DNA from: Trichaptum fuscoviolaceum
Lineage: Eukaryota; Basidiomycota; Agaricomycetes; Hymenochaetales; Trichaptaceae
Direction: 5' to 3'
NCBI GenBank assembly: GCA_910574455.1
Contig: CAJSYZ010000005.1
Span: 6,820,001 to 6,884,000, forward strand
DNA: 64,000 nucleotides
Shown piece after piece: positions 37,101 through 48,845 of this stretch (position 1 is the first letter of the stretch; each line of letters opens with the position of its first letter). A program made the translations under genes and the position numbers. The notes beneath the pieces are model-generated. The model had not been told where the DNA came from. It saw only the letters and a list, made by a program, of their open reading frames with translations, and made no database searches.

Positions 37101-37518
37101 TTCGTGGCTCAGCGCGGGCGAGCCGGTGTTCCCTGAGTTTCCGGTCCCGGACGAGGAGGACATGATGGCGGCCAGTTCGTCGCCGAAGTCCATCGCGCCG
37201 CCGCCCGTGCGCGAGAACGCTGTCGGCAAAGACGAGCCACTACCCCCTCCGCCGCCGCCGGCACCCGCAGAGGAGTCGGCGTGCGGATGGGTGGAAGAAG
37301 AGTGTGGGAGGAAGAGGTCGAAGGAGGAGGGTGAGGGTGGATTGCCTGGTCGTGATTGCCGAATTTATTGAAGTAGAGCAGAGTTAGAGCATACGAGCAG
37401 AGAAAGGAGGCGGATGGTACTGACCATTGGAAGGCGACGGTGAAGGCAGATGAAAGCCTTCTTGGCGCATCTTAGGCTGCGAGATGCTCGAGCTGAATGC
37501 AGGCGAGAAGAACGCCAT
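34188..37518 (-). CDS. bHLH-zipper transcription factor, 1,064 aa, with a very long loop
   Basis: Three exons, 37518-37425, 37345-35434 and 35376-34188, with introns of 79 and 57 nt. All joins are in phase and the total is exactly 1,065 codons. The start MAFFSPAFSSS at 37518 is chosen because the first exon joins cleanly; reading frames further upstream add nothing. Residues 1-665 are Gly/Pro/Ser/His-rich with a short polyQ run and are probably disordered, activation-domain-like. From about residue 670 a basic region (SHNAVERRRRDNINEK, with the H-E-R pattern of E-box-binding class B factors) enters helix 1. A loop of about 70 residues rich in Ala, Gly, Asp and Lys follows, then helix 2 (GMILRKSVEYIRYLQQLV) and a short zipper-like helix. 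The acidic Gly-rich C-terminus ends MEM. It should act in the nucleus as a dimer; targets are unknown. Confidence 0.88.
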
Positions 37519-39257
37519 GGGCGCAGGCAATGCTTAGCTTTTTGAAGGGTGGTGGCAGAGAAGACTATGACAGTAATATGGGCTTGCTCGCGTTCTTGAA
37601 GTTGACGATATGCGTCGTCGTCGTCGTTGTCGTCGTTAATGATGATGGTCAACAGCAAAGCAGATAGTCGAGAGTTAAGCGTTAGCAATCAGAAGTCGCG
37701 GCAAGAAGGACCGGGTCTCAGCAAGTGTCTTTGTACTCGTGCTCGTGCTCGTGCCCGTGTCGTCGTCGCCAGCAAAGCCTCTCTCTGGTCGTCGTCGGGC
37801 ACGATGTTGGCGGGAACGACGAGGAGGAGGACGAGGAAGAGGCCTTCAGCCAGATGCAAGCGGTGCTGAGCAGAGAGGAAGTGAATGGGCAGGGGAGGAG
37901 GGAGCCTTTTCGCGTCTTGCCGCCAACATATAATACGTGAGGCCATTGCCCGTATCTCCGGGGTCCCTCTCTTTCGAGAAATGCGGGGAAAGGAAAAACA
38001 CAGCCAAACATACGGCTACGTACACGCGTACGTAAGCAGTGCGCCTAAGGTAAATTAATTGGACCCTTGCTCGGCTCAACTCGGCTGAGACAGGCGTGCC
38101 CGGGGTCTGCAAAAGCCGGGGGTGGGGAAATGTTGGGAGACCGGGGAAGTCGGGAGAGCTAAGCCGAAGACGCCAGCAGCGAGGACAAGGACGACGAGCT
38201 CGCTGTTGATCGACCTGGATCGCTCGTCGCCCCAGCACCGGATCCCACTGGTTCCTCATCGTCCCCATCGGCAAGTGTAACTTTATCGGCCATCATCTAT
38301 TCAATCGAGCTATATCGTCTACTTCTTCAACAAACTCGTTTCGCATACATGCGGCGAAGGCTAACCATCGAGAGTGATTATTCACGCCGGCTTACCCCGC
38401 ACCCCGCATCCTCCGCAACGCAGTCGGTGCCCTCGTTTTGCGCAGATGCCATAGACTCTCATTGGTCAGAACGAAAGACACCCTGTTTGATCCCAGATAT
38501 TACTCTGAGCCGGGCCCGATCTCTCGCATTGTCCTTCTCTCAATGTCCTGCATACATGCACTTCCGGTTGCTGTACGATTTACTGTTAAATAAACCGACC
38601 AACAACCATAGATTCCGGGTAGCAAGCATGCAATACCATACCAATATATGATCTCTGCTTTCTCTGTACAGCGCTTCTCGCCAATCTTGGCAAGTGTTTC
38701 GATAACTTGAAGGTGCATACATAAGTGACGACGTCATTTAAGATTGGAAGCCCCTGTAGTATGTATACGCCCAGCCATGATGTCACCGTGCACAGACAGC
38801 ATACACGGTAGACACCGTACTACAGACTCCCCTCATGAACCTACACCGTCCCAGGATGAAAATGACACGATGCTGGCTCAAACCCACAACTTGAATGAGT
38901 TGCGCTCACTTAAATAATGCGATACAACCTTGACAAGCGCCAGCTTGAAGATCGTCTATGTATGACTCATGCTGATCAGACTCAGTTGAGCTGATCGGCG
39001 CCAGTGCTCGAGACAAAACCGCGCGCGCGCCGGCGCATACACTTTGCCTGACGCGTCGTCATGGATGTTGGTACGAAACTCAGCTCACTCAATCCGCTTT
39101 TATTTTTCCTTTTCCACTGGCCGCACTGGAATTCATGATAAGATACATACTACAAACGTTCTTCAATCCCAACTATCCTGACGGATCCGTTTCTCCGCGG
39201 CCTAAACTGCGTCTATATCCTTACCACAGTGCCGGGGACCACCCACAGTGGAGACTT

Positions 39258-39294
39258 GCAGAAGAAGAAGGAGAAGAAGAAGAAGAAGAAGAAA
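39258..39294 (+). repeat. (GAA)n microsatellite
   Basis: Near-perfect GAA/AAG triplet run of about 36 nt. Confidence 0.9.
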
Positions 39295-39359
39295 GCCTTC
39301 ATGGCTCACTTAGGACACCCCCGACCGAGTCTGGAGATAATAAGATATGTATGTACTGT

Positions 39360-39560
39360 ACTCATTGTTCGCGAAGGCGCATGTACACAAACGCGAGAAG
39401 CAGCAGGGACGCCTTGCAGTGGGAGGTCGGAGGAGGACTCGGACGCGAAGCCATCCGAGTCATGTCGGGAATGCTTCTTCTGTACAACAGTCGGCATTTG
39501 GGGCTTCCAAGCTTTGATCTTCAGTCGTCCTCGGGCCTAACACACAGTACCTCCGAACAT
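39360..39560 (+). repeat. dispersed repeat R1, copy 2
   Basis: Inverted counterpart of 7085-7320, sharing GAAGCAGCAGGG, GAGGACTCGGACGC, GGAATGCTTCTTCT and the terminal CCTAACACACAGTACC. This copy has extra bases between the first blocks. No coding capacity is claimed. Confidence 0.7.
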
Positions 39561-39671
39561 AGCGCCGGTACATGACTTTTTGTCAGCCTTATGTATGTCG
39601 GACAGTCCCTGCCAGTGCCAGCTAACAGTATTGACATATGCCGGGTCCGGAATGCCCACGAAGACGAGTCG

Positions 39672-39702
39672 TGCCTCCGCCTCCGCCTCCGCCTCCGCCT
39701 CT
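39672..39702 (+). repeat. (GCCTCC)n microsatellite
   Basis: About five tandem hexamer units of GCCTCC type. Confidence 0.9.
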
Positions 39703-40504
39703 TATCAATCGCATGCTGCACGCATACATACACACATTCGTATGAGATCAAGCTGCCAGATTCGAAAGATTAGGTGCGTTCCGCATCACAATATCAGCGC
39801 CGATATCATTTTGCGGGGGGGTACGAGCTTGACCGGTCCGTCCGAGACCTAAAATAAGGCTTCGTCACGATACCGGAGCATCGGTCTGCTATCAGCGGTA
39901 TTCATAACGCGCAAAATAGATCTCTCGCGGTGACCGACCAACACTCAGGCTAGCACCTGCCAGCTGGCACTGGCACGAAAAAAAAATAACTCAGTGGCTT
40001 GGTTGATGGATCTCTCATCCCATCTCACAAATGATGATCGTCGGTCGACCAGAGCAAAACTGGGTCACGGCTCACCATACCGTCCTCTTTGAACGCAAGT
40101 CATCATCAATGCAATATTACGAGGCCACGCAGATCTGATCGGACGCTACCCCACGGGGAGGGCTCACAAGTTACGGTTATAACTTATATGTTTCCCCCTA
40201 CATAGTTATAGCGCCATTCAATTCCTTCGCGAATCGGCACCATCACTCTCTCATTCAGTCGTTGCGTCATACTTTTTTGCCATTTGCAAATACATAACAT
40301 ACCAGGCACATTCTTTCACCCGACCCGCACGCGCGCGCCCCCGGCATCTCGCCGCTACATACTTTTCTTGATCTGAGGTGTGCGTACTGAAACTGTGCAC
40401 TGTATGCATCCAAAGCTCTGCATTGGCGAAGGCGCATAGTAAGAGCGAAGACACGGCGCCAGGTCGCCACAAACCTGATGTCAGCTTGAAGTTCTCCCTA
40501 GGTT

Positions 40505-40552
40505 CAAATAAATAAATAGATAGATAGATAAATAAATAAATAAATAGATTCT
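40505..40552 (+). repeat. (AAAT/GATA)n microsatellite
   Basis: Tetranucleotide repeat mixing AAAT and GATA units, in the 3' flank of the RTA1-like gene. Confidence 0.88.
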
Positions 40553-40704
40553 ACAACTTATTACACAGAAAAACAAAATTACCTTCCGCACGTTCGCCTA
40601 AGAATCCGGACATAGAAGTCAGAACATATTTACACGGGAACATAAGCTTGTACAGCATAAAATAAATAATGAAAGTGATTCAATTAAACGGCGCACACTC
40701 ATCC

Positions 40705-42177
40705 TCATCGGATAGCTTTGGGGCGAAGGACCAGCCCCGGGTGGAAAACGTTCAGCGTCAGGATCGCCAAGAGTACCATCGCGCCATCCAACACGTCTAA
40801 GAGTCGTGAAGCATATAATCAGCAGACGCACACAACAACAAAGCGGCATCATGGAGACTTACTGAAGTACACTTGCGTAGAAATGATCCTGCCGTCCCAC
40901 CCGTCCGAAAGCTCAATCAGGCGGTACACAGCGCTGACACACAATCAACAGTCAACGCTCGGTTATCTACAATTGGGTTATGGGGGAGGGAGACCACTAG
41001 CATACCGGATGAACAAGCAGGTGATGCTGAAGGCGATACCAGCGATCAGCGGAACGGCGTGTCGAGGCAACCCGGTGACGGGGGCGGGGACGGGCTTGGA
41101 GAACGAAACGACGGACGAGCCAGGACTGGGTATGGCCATGCCCGTAAATCCAGGGCCTGCGTCGCGTATGGGCTTATTGGTGACCAAGCGGTAGAAATAC
41201 TCTAAAGAAAGCGCAGAGAACACCATCAGAGAGACTGGCGTCTCGAGTCAGCAAATGCCCTCATCAGACTGACACTTGAGCGCACTGCTCACCGAGTTGG
41301 AAAGCAATACCACCAAGCATAATATTGCCACCTGTAGAACGTTCAACGACCTCTCAGCTCCTTCTCAATTTGAGACAGAGTTTGAAATCGTTGCTCACCG
41401 AGATTGGGGTTCGATCCAGATGCAAGCCCTCCTCCGGCAGCCTGAACGAGTAATGCAGTCATGTCCTATCACCGACAGTCAGGGCCTTTGTGGAACCGAT
41501 GTGAATAGCGGTATAGAAGGGCATACGATTGACAAGAAAATCTTGTTATCTAAATACGAAGCACATGAGGAAGGACGGCGGAGGGAGGAAAGGAAAAGGG
41601 TGCCCTTACAGAGCGACGGCTTGAGACGGCTGTATTGCGGGCCGAGCAGAACGATCAAGCGTCCGACGATGATGAAATACGCCGCCAGCAGAGGCGTCGG
41701 CGCGATGATGGTCGATGATATCCTGGTGATCCAGATAGCACCGTTAGGACGAAGCATGGAGGCCATGTCAGCACCTAATGTACGTACTGTATCAAAAAGG
41801 GGGTGGACAATATGCCATCGTTCAAGCTCGACCAGTATCGTGCCGACCAGCCTAAGACTTCTCCTAGGCCAGCGAGAACAACAGTAGGCAGTAGCCACCA
41901 TAGCTTGAAGTACCAAACTTCCACGACATGCAAGTCTGGTGGAATCAACAGTCCTTCGTAGTCAACAACGGAAGAGATCAGCAGAAAATGTTGGAGCCAT
42001 TGACTCACAGGTAGAGACGCCAAATAACGAGATAAATACCAAGCACACCCAACCAGTGGGCACATAATGATAGTTAGAGTCTGTTTCAGGATTGAAAAAC
42101 GGAGGGGCGACGAAGGGAGCTACATAGACGAGTATTAGGTCGGGTACCAGATGCTTGACCATCGGAAGCTTACCCAT
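40705..42177 (-). CDS. RTA1-like multipass membrane protein (lipid-translocating exporter family)
   Basis: At least eight small exons on the minus strand rebuild a complete RTA1-family protein; every join I could check keeps phase. Exon 1 (42177-42009) has the N-terminal motif SNYHYVPTGW and the first membrane helix (CLVFISLFGVST). Exon 2 (41935-41788) has LWWLLPTVVLAG, EVLGWSARYWSS and STPFLIQ. The next exon, up to about 41700, has STIIAPTPLLAAYFIIVGRL and GPQYSRLKP. Tiny exons then give IFLSI and DMTALLVQAAGGGLASGSNP, the family signature. Next come GGNIMLGGIAFQ, VFSALSLEYFYRLVTNKPIR, IAFSITCLFIR and AVYRLIELSDGWDG. The last exon encodes DVLDGAMVLLAILTLNVFHP and ends in TGA at 40705. Seven transmembrane helices are expected. 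Yeast relatives affect resistance to membrane-active compounds and sphingoid-base handling; the substrate here is unknown. It appears intact. Confidence 0.87.
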
Positions 42178-43734
42178 GAGTTACTAAAGGAGTGACGATG
42201 AGGTAGACAATACACAAATTGACACCGATGGCTCCAGGCTATGGCGGAATAAAAAATAGAAGTAAAGAATGACGGAGGAGTAGGGAACTGCTTCGTCCTC
42301 CTTTTATAAGCCCTTGGCACTCAACCAAACGAAAGAGAGTATGCCAAAGCAGATGGCGAACAGGGATATGCACAGTATGGGGTCCAGTAGCCGAAGTCCT
42401 CAGATACCGCAGTGATGGACAGTCGTCCTGTTCGACATACAAAAACGTTGCGCAGCATCATCGAGCACCGTACGGATGTCCTCTTTTTGGTAGAGATGAT
42501 CAAGGAAAGAGCAGTTCAGCGGGCAACACCTGAGATGGATCATTGCAGGGATCTCCTACTGTGTAAACGCAATGCCCGGAGCGTTTATATGCGAAAGCTG
42601 TGGCCGGATACTATGTATAATACGCCGCAGCAGATTAATTGTACTTACCTTCAACATGCCGTTTCAATTCAATTCAATCGTTAACATGCGACCAGAAGAT
42701 GCACGATTCTGAGTGGCTGCTTGCAAGTGCAAGAGTAACGTTAATTGATATCGATCTATCAATTTCGCGTCGACTTTACGACTCAATTAGTTATCCCTAT
42801 GCTTTGTGTTAGAACCAGGGAAGTGAGGAGTTTGCGCGCTGCTTACCGTATGTAAACTTCAATAAAATCTTGTCAAATCAACAAGACTGCGAGAATGATG
42901 GCAGCTTGAGTACGAATCGATCTTGTACCCATCATACACTGCGCAGACCCCTTGCAAGGTAGAAACAAGGGTAGCCAAAAAATCATTCGCCAATCTTTGC
43001 GCGGAAAGCAGTGCAAGCCGGCAAGCGGCATCGAGCAAACGATCTCCTGATTTAATGAGACAAAAAAGCCGCGAACTCATCTTTTCCTTGACATACTCGT
43101 CATTTTCAACAACGGCCCATGCTCAGAGCCCAGATCCAGACCCGTTCCCTGCCACTCTTCCTAAGCCTAAGCCCACGGACGAGACTTTAAGTATCGAGGG
43201 AAGCTCATGGCCGGTGAAGTTCCAGTGCCTTCGGAGCGAAACGTTAGAAGATCGAGGTCTCAGAAGAGGTTTCAGCAAGCGATAGTCGCGCAAAAGTACG
43301 TCTTATCAGCTACACCTAACTCCCAGCGGTGGTACAACGCAAGCCAGGCATTAGGATGATCACAAACATCTGGATAGAAGAGGGAAATGCAAGGGTATAC
43401 GAACAAGGACTGGACCTTGATTCGGACTCTCGTAAAGCATCCTGATAGCGAATCCTGCACATCTAGTAATACTGAGCCCTCTTCATGTCAGCCCCTACCG
43501 TGAGCTCCCCATCCATCAGTATCTCATCCAGCCGTCCTCCAAAGGGCGGGGATAGCTCTGCGCGTTCGGGCCCATGACCGACGGACAAGCTTCAAGTTTC
43601 TGCGTGCAGAAGACAATGCCGACTGACACCGCTAAGAGATATGGTACGGATGTGACTAGGGCGGCATCACTGCGACGATAGCGAGGACGGAACGGATAGT
43701 AGCCTCAGGCTGCCAGTCACCAGCACCAGTCATC
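42178..43734. other. intergenic; possible RTA1-like exon fragment near 42310-42400
   Basis: Just upstream of the RTA1-like gene, the minus strand encodes a short GYWTP-like piece and, one base out of frame, a hydrophobic stretch (ILCISLFAICFGILSF) that resembles the first helix of an RTA1 protein. It could be a scrap of a second copy. A 120-codon plus-strand frame at 42923-43285 and a 73-codon minus-strand frame opposite it have no motif; neither is called. Confidence 0.35.
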
Positions 43735-43870
43735 AGGGAAACTACTTTCTGCTGAAAGTGACTTAAGTGTTACTTAAACGTCCTGAGAGACTGAAGTCTT
43801 AAATAAGGCAAGCTTCACTTATTCATGCATGTCCTCCCATTATTCAGGACAAGTTGGCTGAAATAAGTGC
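43735..43870 (+). repeat. dispersed repeat R2, copy 2
   Basis: Plus-strand copy of the block at 25790-25930 (inverted there), beginning CATCAGGGAAACTACTTTCT. It is followed, to about 44130, by many short words such as CAGTGCTC, AAGTGT and TTCAGG, also found at 21133-21400. This may be the left terminus of the element that carries the DUF6532-like and Plavaka-type genes, but no matching right end was found near 62.3-62.6 kb. Confidence 0.75.
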
Positions 43871-44339
43871 GGGCTGGCTTAAATAAGGAAAGATGGCTGA
43901 ATCAGTGCTCTAAGTGTTTCAGGCATTCAGCACCCCAGTGCTCCAGTGTATCATCCTTTAATTACAGCAGTACATAAGTGTTGTAAGACGAATTGCAGTG
44001 CTCAAGAGTCTAAGTGCATAAGAACGATCCAAGTATTTCATTGCATCAGAAATATATAAGACAACATTATGTAGCTATCAGTGCCTCAGCGTTCAAGTAC
44101 ATCAGTCATTTACGCAAGACTAAGCATAGCAGTCGCAATCATGGGATCCGCCACGACATTATCCCGAACCTCTGCCGTGACGGGCAGTGGCAGGCCACAT
44201 TTCGCTGCCGTGCCTTCAATTCTGCATGTTCTTTGGCGTACCAGTAGAAACGAAGGCTGCTCTGCAAGTCGATGCTAATATAATATTGAGCGCACGGACA
44301 GAAACGAAAAGAAGAGGCTCACCAGTGATCGATTTGCCC

Positions 44340-44416
44340 TTAGAAGTCTACGCAGTCCGTAGCCGATTCCCATTTTGAAGCGTCGTCCTCCTCATGATCA
44401 CCATCTCCACCTAAAT

Positions 44417-44451
<35 letters not shown>

Positions 44452-47400
44452 CCCTCGCCCTCAATCTTGTCAACACCCTCGTCCCCGCTCTCGCTCAGGT
44501 TGTCGTCACCCTCAGCATTAGCATGCTCGTCCTCTGCATCACCTTCCACCTCGCCTCTATACTCAGCCCCCTCACGCTCTTCGCCCTTATCGTCGGTTCC
44601 GTCGGTTCCGTCTTCCCAATTATCAGCGCCTTCGTCATACGCTTTCTCGCAGGTCGAATCTGCATCTACAACGTCAAAATACAAGGAAAAGTCCCTGCCA
44701 GTGATACCCGATCCAACAAGTTCGGTGTTCTTTCTCGTATCGATATCTGTACTGGCATCGTAAGCTAGGAGGCGGGATCGAACCTTTTCCCAGTTTGATT
44801 CAGTGAAGAAAGAGGGATTCGACAACAAGTTAACATAGTCGTCCGTATGAGGCTGCCACAGAGCGCTAGTGAAATACCACTCAGCGCCGCCAAGTTCTTC
44901 TTTGATATTTTGCAACCGAGCCACCTGTTTATCAATGGCAACCTTGACCTATCCATGAGAAGATCAGCGAATAAGGACAATATAAGTACTGAAAAAAATA
45001 GATACCGCTGTTGCCGCAAGGGCGAGGGCACCGATAGGCTTTCCTATGGTGTTTCTGTCCAGTATTTTATGCCGACCCATGGCCAAGACAATGTGTACGG
45101 ACAACACTGAGACCACAAGGTCAGAGCAGAACAGTCCTTGCTTCTGTACATTTAGGGTCAATGCATGGACACAAAATGTGACAATAAATACTCTTTTACT
45201 TACCCTCTCCATACTATACCAGCTTTCCCATAGAAACGGTTCGGCTTTCTTCTTGTCAACTAGCGTCTGCAACATCTTCACAATTGCTTCGTTTTGCATT
45301 GACTTTGATTGTTCGCCGCTGATAAAACTAGCAACTGATTGCTCAGCTTTCTCAAACAGCTTCTTGCGCCAGCTATCAGAGCATCTCTGGGCCGCCTGAA
45401 ATACGAGGATTGCATCTCAATTTGGTAAAGGTGATTTGAGAATAAGTAAAAATGACTCAACTAGAGAACAGATATCGGCGAACTGAGTTTCGTAAATGAG
45501 TTCCACAGAATCAAACACTTTCCCCCACAATGAGCTGATGAGCTTATTGTCCGGGGTTTGCCATGGTGTGACGGACTTTCCAACTGCGCGAAATAGTGAA
45601 GGTAATAGAATATGAGTCCATCCTGCCTGAGTACCGGGAGGGAGACACTGGTTCGTCGCCCTTTTCCTGCCTGGCACGCGAGATCCTTCCCTTCCTTCAT
45701 TTCGATCCTTGTCCTCAAGTCCCACTGATGTCTGCATATACGTACATCAGCAAAATATGTCATAGAAATGAATTTGATTCGACAAACTGAGCTAGTAGTC
45801 CGAGAGACTTTGCGATGACCTTGATAAGCCCCAGTCACTATCACTTCGGGTCCGGGGGTGCGGGACGCTCTCGTCATTGCAAGCGACGGTGCTCGAGGTG
45901 CTAACGACATCTTTCGACCACCAGACTATTAAGAAAAGAAGGTGAATGCTCACGTTTAGAGTGTATCAATCGACTCTCACTTACTTCATTATCAGCCACC
46001 AGCAACTGCCTCTTGCGATTAAAGGTAGCGGATCCAATCTCCGGCTGCAACACGTCAGAAAGCTGTTATCCATGGCAAGTGAGCAGATCGAAAAGAAGCA
46101 CTTACCGTCGTGTCGGCCTCAGGCCGATAAGGAATATCAGAGGGGTTCCTCTTCTTACTCAAGTCCTTTCCGCCTGATCAGATACGAACTTGAATGCCAA
46201 TTACCATAGAATTGACACTTACTGTGGCACCGGCCTGTGTGTCCATGTCAATCAACAATGACTTATTGATCTTGACAGTCTTATTAGCCTATTAGAGATG
46301 GTTTAAATTAAGTAAACATGAAATGAAGGAATTCATTGCACGTGAAGGTAGAAGAATTACCACATTAACCTGAGAGTCGGTGTCTGGTGGCGACTTCCTC
46401 TTTCCGTTCTTTGTGACTGTGATGTCCTATTCATATGCACACATTAGCGATCGACTCGAAGTGAAGAAGGAAACGAATAGTTGCTACAGGAGAGCACCGG
46501 AAGTGAGCCTACGGTGCATCGACACTCACACATACCTGTACACGGGGTTCCAAAGCTAGTGATCGCACCTTACAACCATAAATAAGGGGGGGAACGAGAG
46601 AAGTTGAAATAAGATAGACTTACCGGTGCGCTAAGCTGCGAGTTAGCAGTCCTCTTGTTTGCATCCTATGCAAATACCAATTCAGCAATGAAGGATATAG
46701 AATGAAGATCACTGTGCTTCGCTGTCTGGCACTCACCTGTCCACCTGGTTTTATCTCGTTGTTCTTATCCTCGAGTAACGGGAAGGGATTGCTTAGTAGA
46801 ATGAAAAATGAAAAATGATATGACATCGCTTACCGTTGAAACCTGCGACCCGGAAAGAGTGTCATGCAATAACTTCCTTTTCTTCGAGTTGAGGTTGCTG
46901 CTACCTCCATCCTGTTCATGACACGGCAGTTGGCAGATAAATAATAACGAAGGGATATGAACAAACGGTCATGGAGTAACTGACGTGAATCGAACAGAAA
47001 TAAGTCGTACTCACACAAGCTTGAGCCGGCCTTGTTAGCCTCTTCGGATTGCTTCCGCCCTATAAACAAGTTATTCAGACTGCATTTGCCATTCTAATTC
47101 TCCGTCAACTCACAACATTTGATTCCGAATCGACAAGATGTGCCTTCTGTTGCACACTGATTGTGCTATTTTTTACACCATGATAGCTTGTAAGGGTGAT
47201 TGTTTCTCCTTCATCCTCCCAGGGACTTAAGTTTTCATCATCTGGCAATGAGATGGTGTGTCTGGTGTAGCTTTGCGTCAGCAAGGCTCATAATACAGTG
47301 GTAACAAGGACAAGAGCGTCAATATTGCAGGTGAAGGACTTCCAAGTCGGGTCTTGGCCCGGGAGCGTCACGGTCAACTTGAACCGCTGGCACCGTGACC

Positions 47401-48573
47401 GCAGTGACACTGGCAGCCTGAGTGGCAGGCTCATTAGTAATCTAGTACTACTACTAGTAGTAGTCGGGATGATGTTTAATCGCACTCACCATTACATTGA
47501 CTTGACAGTACAAGATACTGATTCAGACGCAATGCAAGATTCAAACTTCAAACTCACAAATTGATCCTTTCTGAGTCTATCCCTGCCACTGGCACCTCAA
47601 GACCTCCACCCTCTTCACCGATGAAAGTGGAATCATCTGTGTTGCGAAGCGCCCTGACAGGGCGTTTTGTCTTGTCGTTCCGCCTTGACGTAGCGGGCGA
47701 GTCTATTATGTCCGTTTCTTCACCAGAAAGACTCTCGTTCGGTCCTGCAGGAGCGTGAAAGAATGCGTCGCTGGGAGTGGCGGCAGACCTGGACATCTTT
47801 GCGGTCTGCACACGTGTGCGAAATGGAAGTTCACCTTTGGAATCTTCTTTCCTAGCTTTTTTTGCAGGCTTCCTGTTTGGCTCATCCATACTCGCTGCTT
47901 CGCATTAACGTGAGTCACAGGGTTCAACCTCCAAGCTTTGAGATTGTCTGAAAATGTATAGGCAATGTTACTCACGAATATCCAAGTCTTCGTTGTGTCC
48001 ATCTTCACAATCCGATATGTCTTTAACATCGTTCTTCGAGTCTGTTTATGCCAGTTCAAATCTGTGTCATCACTGATCTAAAGTTGAAGACTTACAACTA
48101 GCTTCGCCTTTTGGCTTTCTACGTCCACGTTTGCCAGTGAGTTTGGGCACTGTTGAGCCCATCTGGGTGCGTGTCTCAAGAGCCTTCGACAAGTTGTTTT
48201 CAAGCTCTACGGTCTCTAGCATCGCTGCTTCTTGGTTCTCTGCTGCAGTCACCTTCTTGCGAACCTTGTCAGCTGCCTCTTGTTCTTTTGCTGCCCGTTT
48301 TTGCTCCGCAGCGTGTTTTCTCCTCTCTTTCGCAACCGCGACTTGCTGGGCCGCAGCTCTGCGGAAAGCTGCCCGCTCTTCCTTCTGCTTTTCCTTCTCT
48401 TCCTTCTCCTTCAATGCCTCATCCCGCCTTTCTGCCTGCCGTACTTTCCTTTTCTCTTTTTCTTCCTTCTCCCGCAATATCTCCTCCTGTGTTCGTCTTG
48501 TTCTGAGTTGGTCAACGACTGCTCCGGGGTGCTTTTCCTTGTTCTTAGCCCTTGTCTGTCTTTGAGTTGACAT
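44340..48573 (-). CDS. DUF6532-like protein, many small exons, likely transposon accessory gene
   Basis: The start exon (48573 to about 48100) encodes a highly charged coiled coil with Lys/Glu/Arg/Ala repeats. Phase-correct joins then lead through YISDCEDGHNED to an exon at about 47895-47565 (MDEPNRKPAKKARKE). Between 47.27 and 45.85 kb follows a run of very short exons, each carrying a basic cluster (NPKRL, NSKKRKLL, NGKRKSPP, LSKKRNPS, FNRKRQLL). The next part (about 45735-45450) reads LLPSLFRAVGKSVTPWQ and SLWGKVFDSVELIYETQF. After that come PFLWESWYSMERV, GKPIGALALAATAV and WYFTSALWQP, an arrangement I recall from the basidiomycete DUF6532 domain. The C-terminus is an acidic Asp/Glu/Gly repeat ending at TAA 44340. 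Proteins with such coiled-coil starts often lie beside transposases of mushroom genomes. The gene diverges from the transposase by 272 nt. Exon edges are partly approximate. Confidence 0.6.
44403..44470 (+). repeat. (CCTCGC)n-like repeat coding an acidic Glu/Gly tail
   Basis: Tandem CCTCGC units on the plus strand correspond to Gly-Glu and Asp-Glu repeats at the C-terminus of the minus-strand DUF6532-like protein. Confidence 0.85.
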
Positions 48574-48845
48574 TTTGTGCAGTGTTTTGAGACTTGTATG
48601 ATGATAAGATGTGTCGAAGGTGCAAGTTCAAGATCAGGGAGGCGGGGGCGTCTATCTTAGACAAGTTGAAAATTTACGCCCACTACTACCGTGACTACTC
48701 TATGACTAATTTTAACTCAGGTTCAAGTTCACTGGCACTCCGAGTCCGAGTCACTGCCAGTGCTAGCAGCCTGCCAGTGCCAGTGAGGCTCAGCTGTGAG
48801 TCCCAATTGTCGACGTGTACTACTACTGAGGTTACATTCAAGTTG
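48574..48845. promoter_or_regulatory. divergent intergenic region with inverted CACTGGCACT motifs
   Basis: The 272 nt between the start codons of the DUF6532-like gene (-) and the transposase (+) should contain both promoters. It carries CACTGGCACT at 48730-48739 and its exact reverse complement AGTGCCAGTG at 48776-48785, with a near-palindromic CACTGCCAGTG at 48752-48762 between them. Related words (CACTGGCAG, GAGTGGCAG) recur near 47410-47435. They could be transposase or regulator binding sites. Confidence 0.45.

Larger units (their letters stand above)
37519..40704. other. intergenic, repeats but no supported gene
   Basis: The first part, with (CGT)n and CGTGCT-type repeats near 37610-37760, is upstream of the bHLH gene and likely holds its promoter and 5' UTR. 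Further right are microsatellites and repeat R1 copy 2. A frame at 38349-38651 is not supported by any motif. Confidence 0.5.

Noticed and set aside
35568..37371. Several plus-strand frames of 60-170 codons opposite the bHLH gene
   Set aside because: They are antisense shadows in GC-rich coding sequence; the minus-strand frame is continuous, spliced in phase and has a known domain.
42923..43285. 120-codon plus-strand frame
   Set aside because: Overlaps a comparable minus-strand frame and shows no motif; evidence is too weak for either.
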